A stretch of 64,000 nt of DNA from Hymenopus coronatus (GCA_030762935.1 CM060882.1:22015001-22079000), one strand, 5' to 3'. Positions 45,008 to 57,293 are shown, numbered from the stretch's first letter. Notes: a model not told the origin generated them from the sequence alone. A program made the numbers and translations.

Positions 45008-45838
45008 AGAAAAAACTCTGATGTGTTCTATTCACATGACTTTCTCTACATCTCTGCAACAAATTATTGGTAAAAAGCTTATGCTTCTATTTACTTCATG
45101 CTAATCGAGAAAAAAATAGCAGAAATAGTCTTATCATTTCCTTCCTTGTATGTTGAAGAAAAATAAGGAAGTACCATAGGTTAAAGTGATAGTCAAAAGC
45201 TGGTTGCTATGTGACTGAAGTTCCCTTGTTTCCTGTATGAGAAAAATACAACTTTTTCAAAGCTGAAATAAAAAACAAGGAATATCTAAAAAACGATCAA
45301 CTCCACGAAAATATGCTCTACGTTTTTTGTGTGGTAACTTTTTGTCCATCTCTTACGGTTTAGCAGTTATGCAAAATTCCGTAAAATTGACCCAGAATAA
45401 AGTAGTCTTCAGAAGCTATTCCCAGAAAATTCAAGATATACATGTTATTTGTCAGGTAAATATCTTTCATATACGATATTTTAATCAAAATTGTTAGAGC
45501 CATTTTTAAGAAAATCAAAATTTTCGAAAAAAATTTCCATGTAAAGGGTAGTTGGGGGTGGGGAGATTTTCTTGAAAATCTTCGTGTCACATCCTTGGAA
45601 AATACCAAACATAAATACCAAGTTTGGTATTCAACGGTCTTTTCGTTTTTGAGCTATCCTGTCCACAGACAGACAGACGCACACACAGGCACACTCGGAC
45701 CTTTTTCCAAAAATGTTTTTTTTTTGGATTCAGGGGGTCCCAAAACATATTTCCGGTGAAATCTCGGTATCGAATTTTTGGGTGGAGTGCAATACCTTCT
45801 CTATACACCATGTACATAGTGCGTATAGAGAAAGTCAA
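45008..45838 (-). repeat. Repeat family X, complete copy
   Basis: Complete unit on the minus strand, head-to-tail with the next one. The junction 'gagaaagtcaaaatctgatg' gives the true tandem boundary. 831 bp. Confidence 0.93.
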
Positions 45839-46108
45839 AATCTGATGTGTTACACTCACATGACTTTCTCTAGCTCTTCTACAAACTTCATAAGATAATT
45901 CTTCTTTCTGCACCTTGCTAATCGAGGTACTCATTAGTACATGTTCTTATTACTTAGTTCCGTATAAGTAGGAAGAAAATAAGGGAATTCACTAGGCTAA
46001 AGCAATTGTCAAATGTTTTAAAAGCTGTCGTTACGCGATTGTCATTATAAATCGCTTCTTTTCTTGGCCAGGAGTAGAACAAAAGAAAAACGGAGGACAA
46101 AAGAAAAA
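45839..46108 (-). repeat. Repeat family X, tail part left of the LINE
   Basis: The tail third of a unit, cut at 'aacaaaagaaaaacgg' by the I-clade LINE. The other part lies at 51913-52555. Confidence 0.9.
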
Positions 46109-46299
46109 CGGGTTGGGTAATGTTTTACGAGTAATTTACTCTCCATAAATATACCAATTGTGTCTGTTTTCAGGCTTTATAGCCTGTTATTGTGTGTGCA
46201 CTACAATAATAAACACTTTAGTTTTTAAATCGGTTAATTTAAACTAGAACTAATAGTGCAAAACTAAGTTTAAAGGAGATTAATAACCTCCCAGAGGTT

Positions 46300-47963
46300 A
46301 TGCGGCATTATTTCCGTATGGAAAGCTGCAACAAGAGCCCTACAAGTTCAAGAATTTTACCGACAAAAGACAACGATGTAGCTTCTACAGTTCCAGCTAA
46401 AATGAATCCAGAACCTAAAGGTACGCAAAGTTATGCTTCAGTAACACAAATGACACCATCTAAAGATCAGGCTATTGTTATAGATTCTCATAGTGAAATC
46501 ACGCTAAAAGAATATGTTTTAGCCATAGGTAAACTAATCGATCCAAGTTGCATTAGATTTGTTTCACGCATTTCAATTGCAAGAATTTGTATGTACTTGG
46601 TTAATAAGACAATGGTACAAGACTTAGTACGTAATCATCCTAAAGTAAACACGAAGTATTAGAGCCCTCGTCACAAAAACGCAAAGGGTTATTCTTTCAA
46701 ATGTCTGTCCAACAATTCCTAATCAGCTAATAGAACAGCAACTCGCAGTGCTAGGGGTTAAGCCCACTTCATCTATAGTTCATATTCGTGCAGGAATGAA
46801 CGAACCAGGTTTTACACACATCCTAAGTTTTAGGAGACAAATGTATGTCAATCCTAATGACCTAGAAAAGCTCCCTGAAAGTATGCAGATTAAGTATGAA
46901 GGTACAAACTACTGGATCTATTTTTCATCAGACATTTGTTTTACATGTAAACAGGAAGGGCACCTTGCAAGGCAGTGCCAGGCAAACGCTAATGACGAAG
47001 CTTTACCTAACGCAATAACTCAGGATAGCAATGAAAATGAGGCAACAGTTGCCGCGTTAGATTTGTGTGATGTTAACTTTCCTAACCTGAACAAGAAACA
47101 AAACACAAACGAATTAGATTTGTGTGCTGCTAACTCTCCTAACCTGAACATGAAACAAAACACAAACGAAATCACACAAACAGCTGTCTCTGATCCCAAC
47201 ACAAAGATGGTACCCAAGCACAATACAGACGCGGAATCCTCTAATCATCCTAAACATCCGCATGTTATGGATTCCTTTAAAACTGAGTCATTACACAAGC
47301 ATACATCGAACGAAAACGCTGAAAACAGACAAGAGGTGCCACTCACTCCCCTAAAACGTGTACACTCCACAAGTAGCACATCTATAACACAAATATAGAC
47401 GCGGAATCCTCTAATCATACTAAACATCCGCATGTTATGGATTCCTTTAAAACTGAGTCATTACACAAGCATACATCGAACGAAAACGCTGAAAACAGAC
47501 AAGAGATGTCACTCACTCCCCTAAAACGTGTACACTCCACAAGTAGCACATCTATAACACAAATAGGAGAACAGGAGCTCTCTTCCTCTGAATCTTCTCG
47601 GGAAGACACACCTGATAACTGTGAAACAAGTAACAACAGAGCCATCAAACACACAAAGAAAAAACCAAAAAACAGATACTAAGAAAACAAGAATCAGCGA
47701 CGCAATGTCACCGGTGCGGAAAGCAATGGAAGCAAACCCAGACGATTATGCTATAACATACCTACAACTACGTAGTTTTCTTGAGAATTCTGTTGGAATT
47801 TCAGACGTACAATCTTTGGCACTCAGTTATACCAGTGACCTTGAGGGGCTGGTAAACACAATAAAAAAGCTCTCTCCCTGTTTCACAGATCGTGGTATCA
47901 AAAACAGAAAACAGGTGCACTAGACTAATAAAGAAGCTTAAGCAAAATGTCAACGTCAAATGA
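46300..47963 (+). pseudogene. LINE ORF1 (Gag-like, zinc knuckle)
   Basis: RNA-binding protein of the element. Pieces in changing frames: 46300-46662 (Ser-rich start, then EITLKEYVLAIGKLIDPS), 46670-47398 (SNVCPTIPNQLIEQQLAVLG, the zinc knuckle CFTCKQEGHLARQC at about 46940-46981, CX2CX4HX4C), a low-complexity Asn-rich region, 47437-47682, and a C-terminal part with PVRKAMEANPDDYAITYLQ and LSPCFTDRGIKNR. The true end is the TGA at 47961-47963, which overlaps the ORF2 ATG as ATGA. A 170-bp tandem duplication introduces a stop at 47396. At least four frame changes; inactive. Confidence 0.82.
47228..47567. repeat. 170-bp tandem duplication inside ORF1
   Basis: Copies 47228-47397 and 47398-47567 differ at only a few bases. 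170 is not a multiple of three, so it shifts the frame and creates the TAG at 47396. Confidence 0.95.
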
Positions 47964-50900
47964 AACAATACGAATATCTTCAAATTATTTTAAACAAAAA
48001 TAATCCCAACATTATCTGCCTTCAAGAAACCAATTTTAAGCAAAATTACGTAGCTCACATGAAAACATACTCCTCATATTACAAGAATCGCATAGGCGCT
48101 TTACGGGCTAGTGGTGACGTCACTTTTATTAAAGACAATATTCCACACAGAGAAGTAGAAATAAACACTCCTCTAGAAGCTGTAGCAGTTACAGTAAACC
48201 TATCAGTAACCATAACAATCTGTAACATTTACCTTCCCAACAGCAATGAAATAGAACTAACGACACTGCATAGTTTATTGGAGCAACTACCCAAACCATA
48301 CATTGTTGTGGGTGACTTTAATAGTCACAACACTTGAAGGGGTTCAAAATATACTAATCGACGCGGCAGAATAAATGAAAAACTATTAGATACAGCAAAC
48401 TTAGTGTTACTCAATAATGGACAGCCCACGCACTATGATTTAGCCAATAATTCGTACACCAGCATTGATTTAACATTCTGCACACCTGATATATGGCATT
48501 TCTTCAGCTGGGAAGTAACTAACTCTATTCAAGATAATGACCATCTTCCCATTATCATCCACATTATATTTAATACAGCTTCTCAGGTATTTACTACAAT
48601 CAAATGGATCCTAAAAAAAGCTGATTGGTTAAAATTCAGAAAGCTATTTAGTGAAAATGTCCAAAGTTTAATACCTCCAATTGCCTTTCAGAAGATGAAT
48701 ATTGACGCAATTCTAAAAGAATTCACCGTCTGTATTATTAGATCTGCAGCATTAAGTATTCCACAAACATCTATTACACCTGGAAAATGCCCTGTTCCGT
48801 GGTGGAATGAAAAGTGCAGGGAAGCTATAGCAAATAAAAATCGTGCTTTTAATTGCTTCAGACTGCACCCTAATTTAAGTAATAAGCAGGAATTCCTAAA
48901 ATATCGTGCTAATGCACGTAGGATCGTTAAACAAAGCAAGAAAGAAACATGGCTGACCTTCCTCTCTACATTAACTGACAAGACACCCCAGTCAATTTTA
49001 TGGAACAAAATAAAGAAGACGAAAGGAGAGGATTATGCTGTCAGATAACGGTTATCCGTAATCCTGATAATCGCAGTATCAAAACTAATCCCGAAGAAAT
49101 AGCCAACACCTTTGCGAATTTTTTTGCAAACGTGTCGAACCCACACCAAAGTGATACACCATTAAACTCAGTACAAATTGTTAGTATGAGTAAAAATACT
49201 AGCTACGCTTACAACGATTCAATCAGTATTGAAGAAGTGCAAGATGATCTATTTGGTCTTAAAAGCACGAATCCTGGCCCAGATAATATTCCTTATGACT
49301 TTCCGCAGCAATTACCTCCAGTTGGTGTAGAATATCTCACGAAAATATTCAATCATGTATGGGTCAATAATGTATTTCCTTTATCACGGCAGCACTCAAT
49401 AGTAATACCTATTCCTAAACCAAATAAGGATATTCTACATCCAGAAAACTATAGGCCCATCGCACTAACATCTACTATGTGCAAAGTCATGGAAAAAGTA
49501 ATAGATAAACGTTTACGATGGATGCTGGAGAAGAACCACTTTTTCAGCCAATCTCAAAGTGGGTTTCGTCAGTTTCACTCTGTGATTGATAATTTAATTG
49601 TTCTTGAAACTGAAATCAAAGAGGCATTTAGTAATTCCCAGCACCTTTTGTGTCTCACCTTAGATATAGAAAAGGTCTATGACACACTTAACAAAAACTA
49701 GATCTTAAAAGTATTACAAGATATAGATATAAATGAACACATGCTAAACTTCATCTCTAATTTCCTTCAAAACCGACAGATCCGAGTCAGAGTGAATGAC
49801 AGTCTATCTCAGAGAGCATTAATAAATAATGGCGTTTCTCAAGGCTCAATCTTGAGTGTTACACTATTCATTGTTGCAATGAACAAAATAGCGAATCATG
49901 TTTTACCACCAGCTAAAGCATGTCTCTTTGCAGATGACGTTTTTATTTTTCGTTCAGGAAGAAATGCATCCACGACTCAAGAAATTCTGCAGAAACCATT
50001 GCACTCAATTCAAACCTGGTCCAATGAAATAGGGTTCAAATTCTCTGAGCATGAAACTAAATGTATCAAATTTTCAAGAGCAAGACGCGATGGAAATAAA
50101 CCCAAGTTATTTATAAATGGCAAAACGATTGAAGTTGTCAGATCTGTGAAAATACTAGGTCTAACATTTGATAAAAGACTAACTTGGTCTTCACAAATAA
50201 AATTACTGGCAACAGATTGCAAAAAAAGGTCAAATATATTAAGAATTCTCTGCGCTAGTAACTGGGGATCCGACATAAAAGTCCTTCACACGACATATAA
50301 AGCATTAATAAGATCCAAGCTAGATTACGCTTCAATAGTGTATAATGCAGCCAGCCCCTCGCTACTTAAACATCTCGACCGTGTGCAATCCGCAGCCATA
50401 AGGATTGTTCTGGGAGCCTACCATACTAGTCCAATCGATAGTTTACATATGGAATTAGATGAATCTCCCCTTGAAGTACGTCGAGAATACTTAAGTTTAA
50501 AGTATGCAATGAAAGTAGCTGGATTACCCTACTCAAATGCTTATAACTATGTATTTCCCAAAACACCCAAAAGAGTTAAACTCCAACGTCCATTTAAATC
50601 ATTGCCGTTCTACGATAGAATTAATTACTACTTAAAGAAACAACAAACCAGCCTTCCGAAGATAACAACAACCGGACTTCACGATGCTCCTCCCTGGAGG
50701 CTTAAAAAACCAAAACTTAACCTAGAAATGGAACCCTACAGAAAAGGACAAACGTCTGCAATTATTTATCAACAACTCTTTAAAGAAGTGTCTAGTTCAC
50801 ACGCTGATTATGAAAAAATATTTACATATGGTTCAAAATCAGCTCATAGCGTAGGATGTGCAATAATCCTACCAAATCAAGTTCAGGCGGTAAAACTTCC

Positions 50901-51616
50901 TGACTGTTTCTCTACATTTTCCAGTGAACTATACGCTATAAAAGAAGCCTTCTCATATATAACAGAGTCTAAGAATCAGTCATTCATAATCTTTTCAGAT
51001 TCCAAATCGGCTCTAATGGCAACTCAAAATATTTATACAGACAACCAACTTACCCAAAATGTTCAAATTTCCTATAATCAGGCCTTAGAACAAGGAAAAC
51101 AAGTGATCCTTTGTTGGGTTCCTTCTCATCAACAAATTACCGGCAGCGAGAAAGCCGACGTGGCAGCAAAAACTGCTCTTCGGAAACCTGTGTGTAACAC
51201 TGACATTCCAGTGCACCATTCAGACTTCTCCATTTACATCCGTACTAAAATCAACAATGCCTGGAAAACTCGATGGTCTCAACATCAAGGAACTAAACTA
51301 CACTGTTAGAGGATCCTCCACTGTTGTTTGCTGTTTTAAAAACCTAAACAGGAAACATCAAACCATTATCACTCGTCTGAGAATTGGCCACACAGCAATG
51401 ACTCATGCCTACTTGATCACCAGAGATGCCCAACCTCAGTGTACAACTTGCAATACTCCACTGACTGTGTCTCACATACTTTCAGAATGCCGCCGTTATA
51501 ACCCCCAGAGGAAAAAGTACAAAATCACTGGTGATATAAAGGTACTAAATAATGAAACCATGTATAAAAATGTTGTTATGTTCCTAAAAGCTATCAATAT
51601 CTACAGTTTAATCTAA
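47960..51616 (+). pseudogene. LINE ORF2 (APE endonuclease, RT, RNase H, zinc tail)
   Basis: Endonuclease: NPNIICLQETNF, VVGDFNSHNT, a stop at 48335 (Trp in relatives), SIDLTFCTPDIW, NDHLPIII. RT: ENYRPIALTSTMCKVMEKVI, SQSGFRQFHSVIDN, LTLDIEKVYDT, a stop at 49699, NNGVSQGSILS, and the catalytic FADD at 49927-49938. RNase H: TYGSKS, where the first catalytic Asp is Tyr (50827-50829); SSELYAIKEA, FSDSKSAL and SEKADVAAK are retained. Tail: CTTCNTPLTVSHILSEC (CCHC). Frame changes near 49030 and 51280. About 1200 codons in all, normal for the clade. It cannot make an active protein. Confidence 0.87.
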
Positions 51617-51912
51617 AATTGCAATAAACATTAACACAGCTTTTATTTGCTTTCGTTCACAAAAATGTTAGTAATATATTATGGATCATTAAAATTAAAT
51701 ATATCTGTACAGTTTAATATTACTCTATATTAACTTCATAAGAAGTAATTTTGTATTCATTGTTACCTGTTAATTAGCACAACTTGTATTATATTCCAAT
51801 GTATCTTTGTAAGCATCCTGTAATAATTATTGTTATCACAATGTATCAGTGTTTCAGTCGCGATAAGACTCTTACGAGTCAAAGCGACTATAAATAAATA
51901 TTAATAAAAAAA
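51617..51912 (+). other. LINE 3' UTR and TAA/A-rich end
   Basis: Non-coding. Includes the near-palindromic 'gtcgcgataagactcttacg' / 'agtcaaagcgac' pair, a possible RNA hairpin, just before 'tataaataaatattaat' and the A-run. Confidence 0.7.
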
Positions 51913-52555
51913 AAAAGAAGAAAAACAGACACTCCCGTCTGAGAAAAGTTTAAGTACTTCACAACTGAAACTAATAACGAGTACCTCGAAAACGGTAAGC
52001 TCCACGAGAAAAATGTATATGACATAACTTGTGTATTTTAAAAAAAAACCTACATTTTTTGTATAGTAACTTTTTTCTATCTCTTACGGTTTAGTAGTTA
52101 TGCCAAATTAAACAAAATTCATCCAGAATAAACAGGCCTTCAGAAGCTATTCCCAGAAAACTCAAGATATACATTTTCTTTGGTATGTAAATATCTTTAA
52201 TATACGATATTTTAATCAAAATCGTTAGAAACATTTTTAAGAAAATCAAAATTTTCGAAAAAAGTTCCATGTAAAGGGTAGTTTGGGGTGGGGGGATTTT
52301 TCTCAAAATCTTCGTGTCGCATCCCTGGAAGATACTAACCTTAAATACCAAGTTAGGTATTTTAACTACTTTTCGTTTTTGAGTTATCGTGTTCACAGAC
52401 ACACACACACACACACACACACGGACCTTCTTCTGAAAATACTTTTTATGGATACAGGGGGTCCTAAAACATGTATTTCCGGTGAAATCTCGGTATCGAA
52501 TTTTTGGGTGGAATGCAATATACTTCTCTATCCCTATGTACATTGTACATAGATT
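51913..52555 (-). repeat. Repeat family X, head part right of the LINE
   Basis: Continues the unit cut at 46108. It contains a (CA)n tract at 52396-52422 and ends with the head stem 'ctatgtacattgtacatag'. A 150-codon minus-strand frame spans most of it. Confidence 0.92.
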
Positions 52556-53209
52556 AGATGTAATACCTCATCATTTCACCACCGAAATTTATTTTGCGAG
52601 AGGCAACTTTCTCTTCCAGGTTGAATGTTCGTCTCAAGGTCGCGGAATTATTTTATCGCAACCTCTTCTGCAGCCATTTTAAAATCCTTTAAGCGATCGT
52701 AAAGGACTAGAAGCATAGAAAGAAATAAACAGTTGAAAGATCAGAACGGTCCGGCAACAGAAAAAGCAAAAGTTTTTTGCAACCGCCGGCATCAGATAAT
52801 AAGAAGCAGAGAAACATTCTCCGCCCAGAAAGTTGTACACTGAGGAGCCCTCAAGCCCGATGATGATGTCTGCAATAACTGTGACAAAATCAGGCACAGC
52901 GATTGTGCAAGCATGGAGGTCAGCCAGCCAGCATACTGGCCTAGGGTAACAAACAAAAGGAATGCTATACGGGGGAGGGGAACGTTTGCCATCTGCTGTT
53001 AACATCACGCACCAACAACACAGCTGTTCCCCTCATCTCGATAGTCGAAACAAAACTCGTTCGACCGCCCTCTGTTTTTATCTCCGCCTTCAACAGCGCG
53101 AATTATTATCAACCAGCATCTTCAGTTCTGAATATGGCAGCTAATCAATTCCTCTAAAGTAAAATAATACAGAGCAGAAAATACTGAAGTGTTGGTTCAT
53201 ATAACTTTC
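52556..53209. other. GC-richer, CpG-containing single-copy stretch
   Basis: Not related to X or to any repeat seen here. CpG words are more frequent than in surrounding DNA (gcgatcg, ttcgaccgccc, aacagcgcg). Minus-strand frames of 109 and 66 codons overlap in different frames and show no known motif. On the minus strand 'aaaatggctgcagaagag' looks like a start-codon context. It could be a promoter or first-exon region of a host gene. Confidence 0.35.
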
Positions 53210-54375
53210 TCTAACCACTATCGTTTATTAATTTCTCTACACCTATGTACATAGTGAATAGAGAAGGTATTGCATTCCACCCAAAAATTCGATACCGAGA
53301 TTTCACCGGAAATATATGTTTTAGGTCCCCTGTATAAAAAAGAACATTTCAGAAAGAAAAAGGTCCGTGTGTGTCCATGTGTCTGTGAACACGATAACTC
53401 AAAAACGAAAAGTTGGTAAAATGCCAAACTTGGTACTTAAGTTTAGTATCTTCCAGGAATGCGACACCCCAAATTACCCTTTACATGGAACAATTTTCGA
53501 AATTTTTTATTTTCTCAAAAAAAGCTCTAACAAAAAAATAAATGGCCTGTTATTTATGGACGCTCTTTAACTGCATTGGTTCTCAGCGTCCCATTTACTG
53601 GGCGTGAAAGACCGCTTAATTTTGCTCAGAGGCTCTCTTATCAGGCTTGAGTTTCTTTTACGTGCCGTAAATCTACGACACGGGACCCACAGCTTTACTT
53701 CCCTTCCGAAGGAAGCCATGCTAAGGATTTTTACGCCCGAAAAAATCAGTCCTCCACCGGGTTTGAACCCGCGACCTTGGGTATATGAAGTTACCATGGT
53801 AACCATTACACCACGGAGGGTGACGGCTCTAACGATTTTGATTAAAATATCGTATATTAAAAATATTTACCTGAAAAATAAAATGTGTATCCTGAATTTT
53901 CTGGGAATAGCCTCTGAAGACTACTTTATTCTGGACGAATTTTACGGAATTTTGTATAACTGCTAAACCGTAAGAGATGGACAAAAACTTACCACACAAA
54001 AATTGTAGAGCACGTGAAAACACAATTTATGTTATATTCATTTTTTTCGTGAAGGTGGTCGTTTTTGAGATAGTCCTTGTTTTTGGTTTCAGCTTTAAAA
54101 AACTTACACTTTTCTCATACAGGAATTTCTCAACTTCTGTCCATACAAACATAGGAACTTCAGTCACATAGCAACCATCTTTTGACTATCACTTTAACCT
54201 ATTCGTACTCCCTTGTTTCGCTTTTAGTTACAAGGAAGCAAGTAATAAGACTATTTATTTCTGCTAATTTTTTCTCGATTAGCATGAAGTAACTAAATAG
54301 AAGCATAAGCTTTTTAACAATAGTTTGTTGCAGAGATGTAGAGAAAGTCTTGTGAATGGAACACATTAGATTTTT
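53210..54375 (+). repeat. Repeat family X, near-complete, with SINE insert
   Basis: Head 'actttctctaaccacta' region at about 53205, then 'ttctctacacctatgtacat'. A SINE occupies 53535-53823, with the X word gctctaac duplicated on both sides. Tail 'tgtagagaaagtcttgtgaa'. Confidence 0.9.
53535..53823 (-). mobile_element. tRNA-derived SINE family B, full length
   Basis: Minus strand: 'ccctccgtggtgtaatggtt', A box TGGTTACCATGG, B box CGGGTTCAAACCC, 'aaaaatccttagcatggctt', 'gtaaagctgtgggtcccgtg', 'gaccgctt'-type words, ending 'aataacaggccattt'. An 8-bp target duplication (gctctaac) is visible. Confidence 0.92.
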
Positions 54376-54619
54376 TTTATACTTCTACAAACTTTTATTA
54401 CGAATGAATTACTTTCTGTACGACCTGTATGGAAGTGTAATTAGGAGCATTTCAAAGTATTTAATATTGAAGAATAAGAGTATTATTGGTAATTAATGTT
54501 GAAATGTATATAAAATAGAAACAGTTTTCTTAATAAAACAAGTAGACATATCTAAAGGGACACTGGGAGTGAAATTTCAAATTTCTATACTTCTGAAAAA
54601 TTTACTATGACAGCGTTGC

Positions 54620-54900
54620 TGTTGTGTTAATATATGCCGATCCCCATGGACGCGCTCGCTTAAGTGCCTCACTTTGGTGCTTCGTGGCGCAGGGGATCGT
54701 CGGTTCGAGTGCCGCCTGGGGCATGGGTGTTTGTATGTTTGTAAAATGTGTATATGTCTGTACGTATTAGAAGCAAAAAACAAACGGTTATCAAACAGAA
54801 AATAAGAAAGTAAAAGTTAGGAAAATGAGAAAAGAGGATAAACAAATACAGCGCCGGAGTTTCGACAAGACTCCGGGACTGTATTCAATAAAAAAAAATA
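54620..54900 (+). mobile_element. tRNA-like SINE, family D2
   Basis: A tRNA-like head 'cttcgtggcgcaggggatcg' with B-box-like 'cggttcgagtgcc', then a unique body with 'ccggagtttcgacaagactc' and an A-run at 54889-54898. Only one copy in the window, so the call rests on the promoter-like boxes and tail. Confidence 0.45.
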
Positions 54901-55029
54901 TAAATATATGTATACATACATATATTTAATTTAAATTCCCTAAATATTTGGCAAGATATAAATTATGTGATCAATTTTATTATGTAAATATATTGCATAA
55001 TCAAAATTTGAGAAAATGATTGGTGTTTT

Positions 55030-56075
55030 ACTTTCTCTGTGACGTATGTTTTAGGCTCACCTGCCTAATTAAAAAAAAAGTACGTATGTAGGAGGTACAT
55101 ACAATACATAATAGCTGGAGAAGGTATTATATTCCACCCAAAAATTCGAATTCCAGATTTCTTGATTCCGAAAAAAGCATTTTTAAAAAACAGGTCCCTG
55201 TGTGTGTGTATCTGTAAACAGAATAGTTCAAAAACTAAAACACCGTTAAATAGCTTGGCATTTAGTTTAATATCTTCCAATGATGCGACACGAAGATTTT
55301 CAAGAAAATCCCTCCACCCCCTACTACTCTTTACATGGAACAATCATTGACATTTTTTTTCTCAAAAATGACTAACGATTTTGATTAAAATACAGTATAC
55401 TAAATATATTTACGTCACTAATAAAGTATAAACTTGAATTTTCTGCGAATAGCCTCTGAAGACCTCTTCATTCTGGATTAGTTTTGCATAACTGGTAAAC
55501 TGCAAGAGATAGCCAAAAACTTACTACTCAAAAAAGAGATTTAACTATCACTTTAGCATAATGTATTCCCTTCTAATTATAAGACAGTTTCTGCTAAGGT
55601 TTGTCTTGATTAGTATTCAGTTAATAGAAGAATAAACGTTGATTAAAATATCGTATATTAAAGATATTTACATGATATATAAAATGTATATGTTGAATTT
55701 TCTGGGAATGACCTCTGAAGACCTCTTTATTCTGGATGTATTTTGTTAAATTTTGCATAACTAGTAAACTGTAAGAGATAGTCAAAGCTTAGTACACAAA
55801 ATATTTACATCTCCTTAAAACACATAATTTATGTCATGTTCATTTTTTTCGTGGAGTTGACCGTTTTCGAGTTATTCCTTGTTATTTGTTTCAGTTTAAA
55901 ATACATAAAACTTTTCTCATATGGGAACTTGCTAATCCTTGGCCACGCAAAGAAACGGATTTCAGTCCCATAGCAACCACATTTTACAACATTTGACTGT
56001 CGGTTATTTTTAACAATAATTTATTACCGAGAGGTAGAGAAAGTCATGTGAATGGAACACATCAGATTTTCATTC
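55030..56075 (+). repeat. Repeat family X, rearranged near-complete copy
   Basis: Head 'ttttactttctctgtgacgt', with an internal break near 55.54-55.64 kb where tail words appear early and the middle block (gattaaaatatcgtatatta) is repeated. Tail 'aggtagagaaagtcatgtga'. Confidence 0.85.
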
Positions 56076-56290
56076 CGGGAGACTGTATTAACTTTCTGTG
56101 AATAGCTTTTGAAACCATCACTAAAAGATTAAGGCTTAACACATCTTTTCATAACAACATACATTTTACAAATGCTCTTTACCCATGCTATTGCGAGAAA
56201 AAATTGAATTGAATGGCACTTCAAAAACATCACTAAGTACTGAATAATTAAAGCATATAAAGACTATTATCTCGGAAATGACAAATGCAA

Positions 56291-56291
56291 A

Positions 56292-56331
<40 letters not shown>
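56291..56331. repeat. (AAT)n microsatellite
   Basis: About 13 units directly before an X tail. Confidence 0.93.
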
Positions 56332-56335
<4 letters not shown>

Positions 56336-56339
56336 TAAA

Positions 56340-57293
56340 AATATCTTATGTGTTACACTCACATGACTTTCTCTAGCTGCTCTACAAAACTCCTACATAA
56401 GATTCTTCTTCTTTGTACACAATGCTAATCGAGATAAATATTAGCAGAATGTTATTACTTAGTGCTTTATAAGTAGAAGGGAATAAGGGAATGCACTATG
56501 CTAAAGTGATTGTCAAATGTTTTAAAAGCTACCGTTATGCGATTGGCATTGCATATCACTTCTTTGCTTGGCCAGCAGTAGAACAAAAGAAAACCAGACA
56601 CTTCTTGTGTGAGAAAAGTTTATGTACTTCACAATTGAAACCAATAACAAGGAATATCTCGAAAACGGTTACCTCCACAACAAAAACGTAAGGGACAAAA
56701 ATTGTGTGTTTTGTCATGAGGTACATTTTTTATGTAGTACGTTTTTTTCTATCTCTTGCGGTTTAGCAGTTAAGCAAAATTCAGCAAAATTCATCCAGAA
56801 TAAAGAGGTCTTCAGAGGTTATTCCCAAAAAATTCGAGATATACATTTTATTTAGGACATAAGTAGTTTTAATATACGGGATTTTAATCAAAATCGTTAG
56901 AGCCATTTTTGAGAAAATTAAAATTTTCGAAAGAAGTTCCATGTAAAGGGTACTTTTGGGATTTTTTTCTCTCAAAATCTTTGTGTCGCATCCCTGGAAG
57001 ATACTGAACTTAAATATCAAGTTTGGTATTTTACCGACTTTTCGTTTTTGAGTTATCATGTTCACAGACACACGGACATACGGTCACACGGACACGCGGA
57101 CACACGGTCACACACATGCATACACCCACACACACGGACCTTTTTATGAAAATGTTTTTTTTTTTTTTTGGATACAGGGAACCCTAAAACATACATTTCC
57201 GGTGAAATCTCGGTATCGGATTTTTGGGTGGAGTGCAATACCTTCTCTATAGACTATGTACACAGTGCGTATAGAGGAAGTAAAAATTATTAT
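56340..57293 (-). repeat. Repeat family X, near-complete copy
   Basis: Starts 'atgtgttacactcacatgac' and ends 'gcgtatagaggaagtaaaaa'. The simple-repeat section is a degenerate (ACACGG)n at 57.06-57.14 kb instead of pure CA. Confidence 0.9.

Larger units (their letters stand above)
46109..51912 (+). mobile_element. I-clade LINE, about 5.8 kb
   Basis: ORF1 with a zinc knuckle, ORF2 with APE endonuclease, reverse transcriptase, RNase H and a C-terminal zinc-finger tail, a short 3' UTR and a 3' end in TAA/A repeats. An RNase H inside ORF2 and TAA-type ends fit the I clade. The flanks share 'agaaaaac(g/a)g', and bases on both sides join into one X unit, proving the boundaries. Close to full length, but with several stops and frameshifts. 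Confidence 0.88.
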
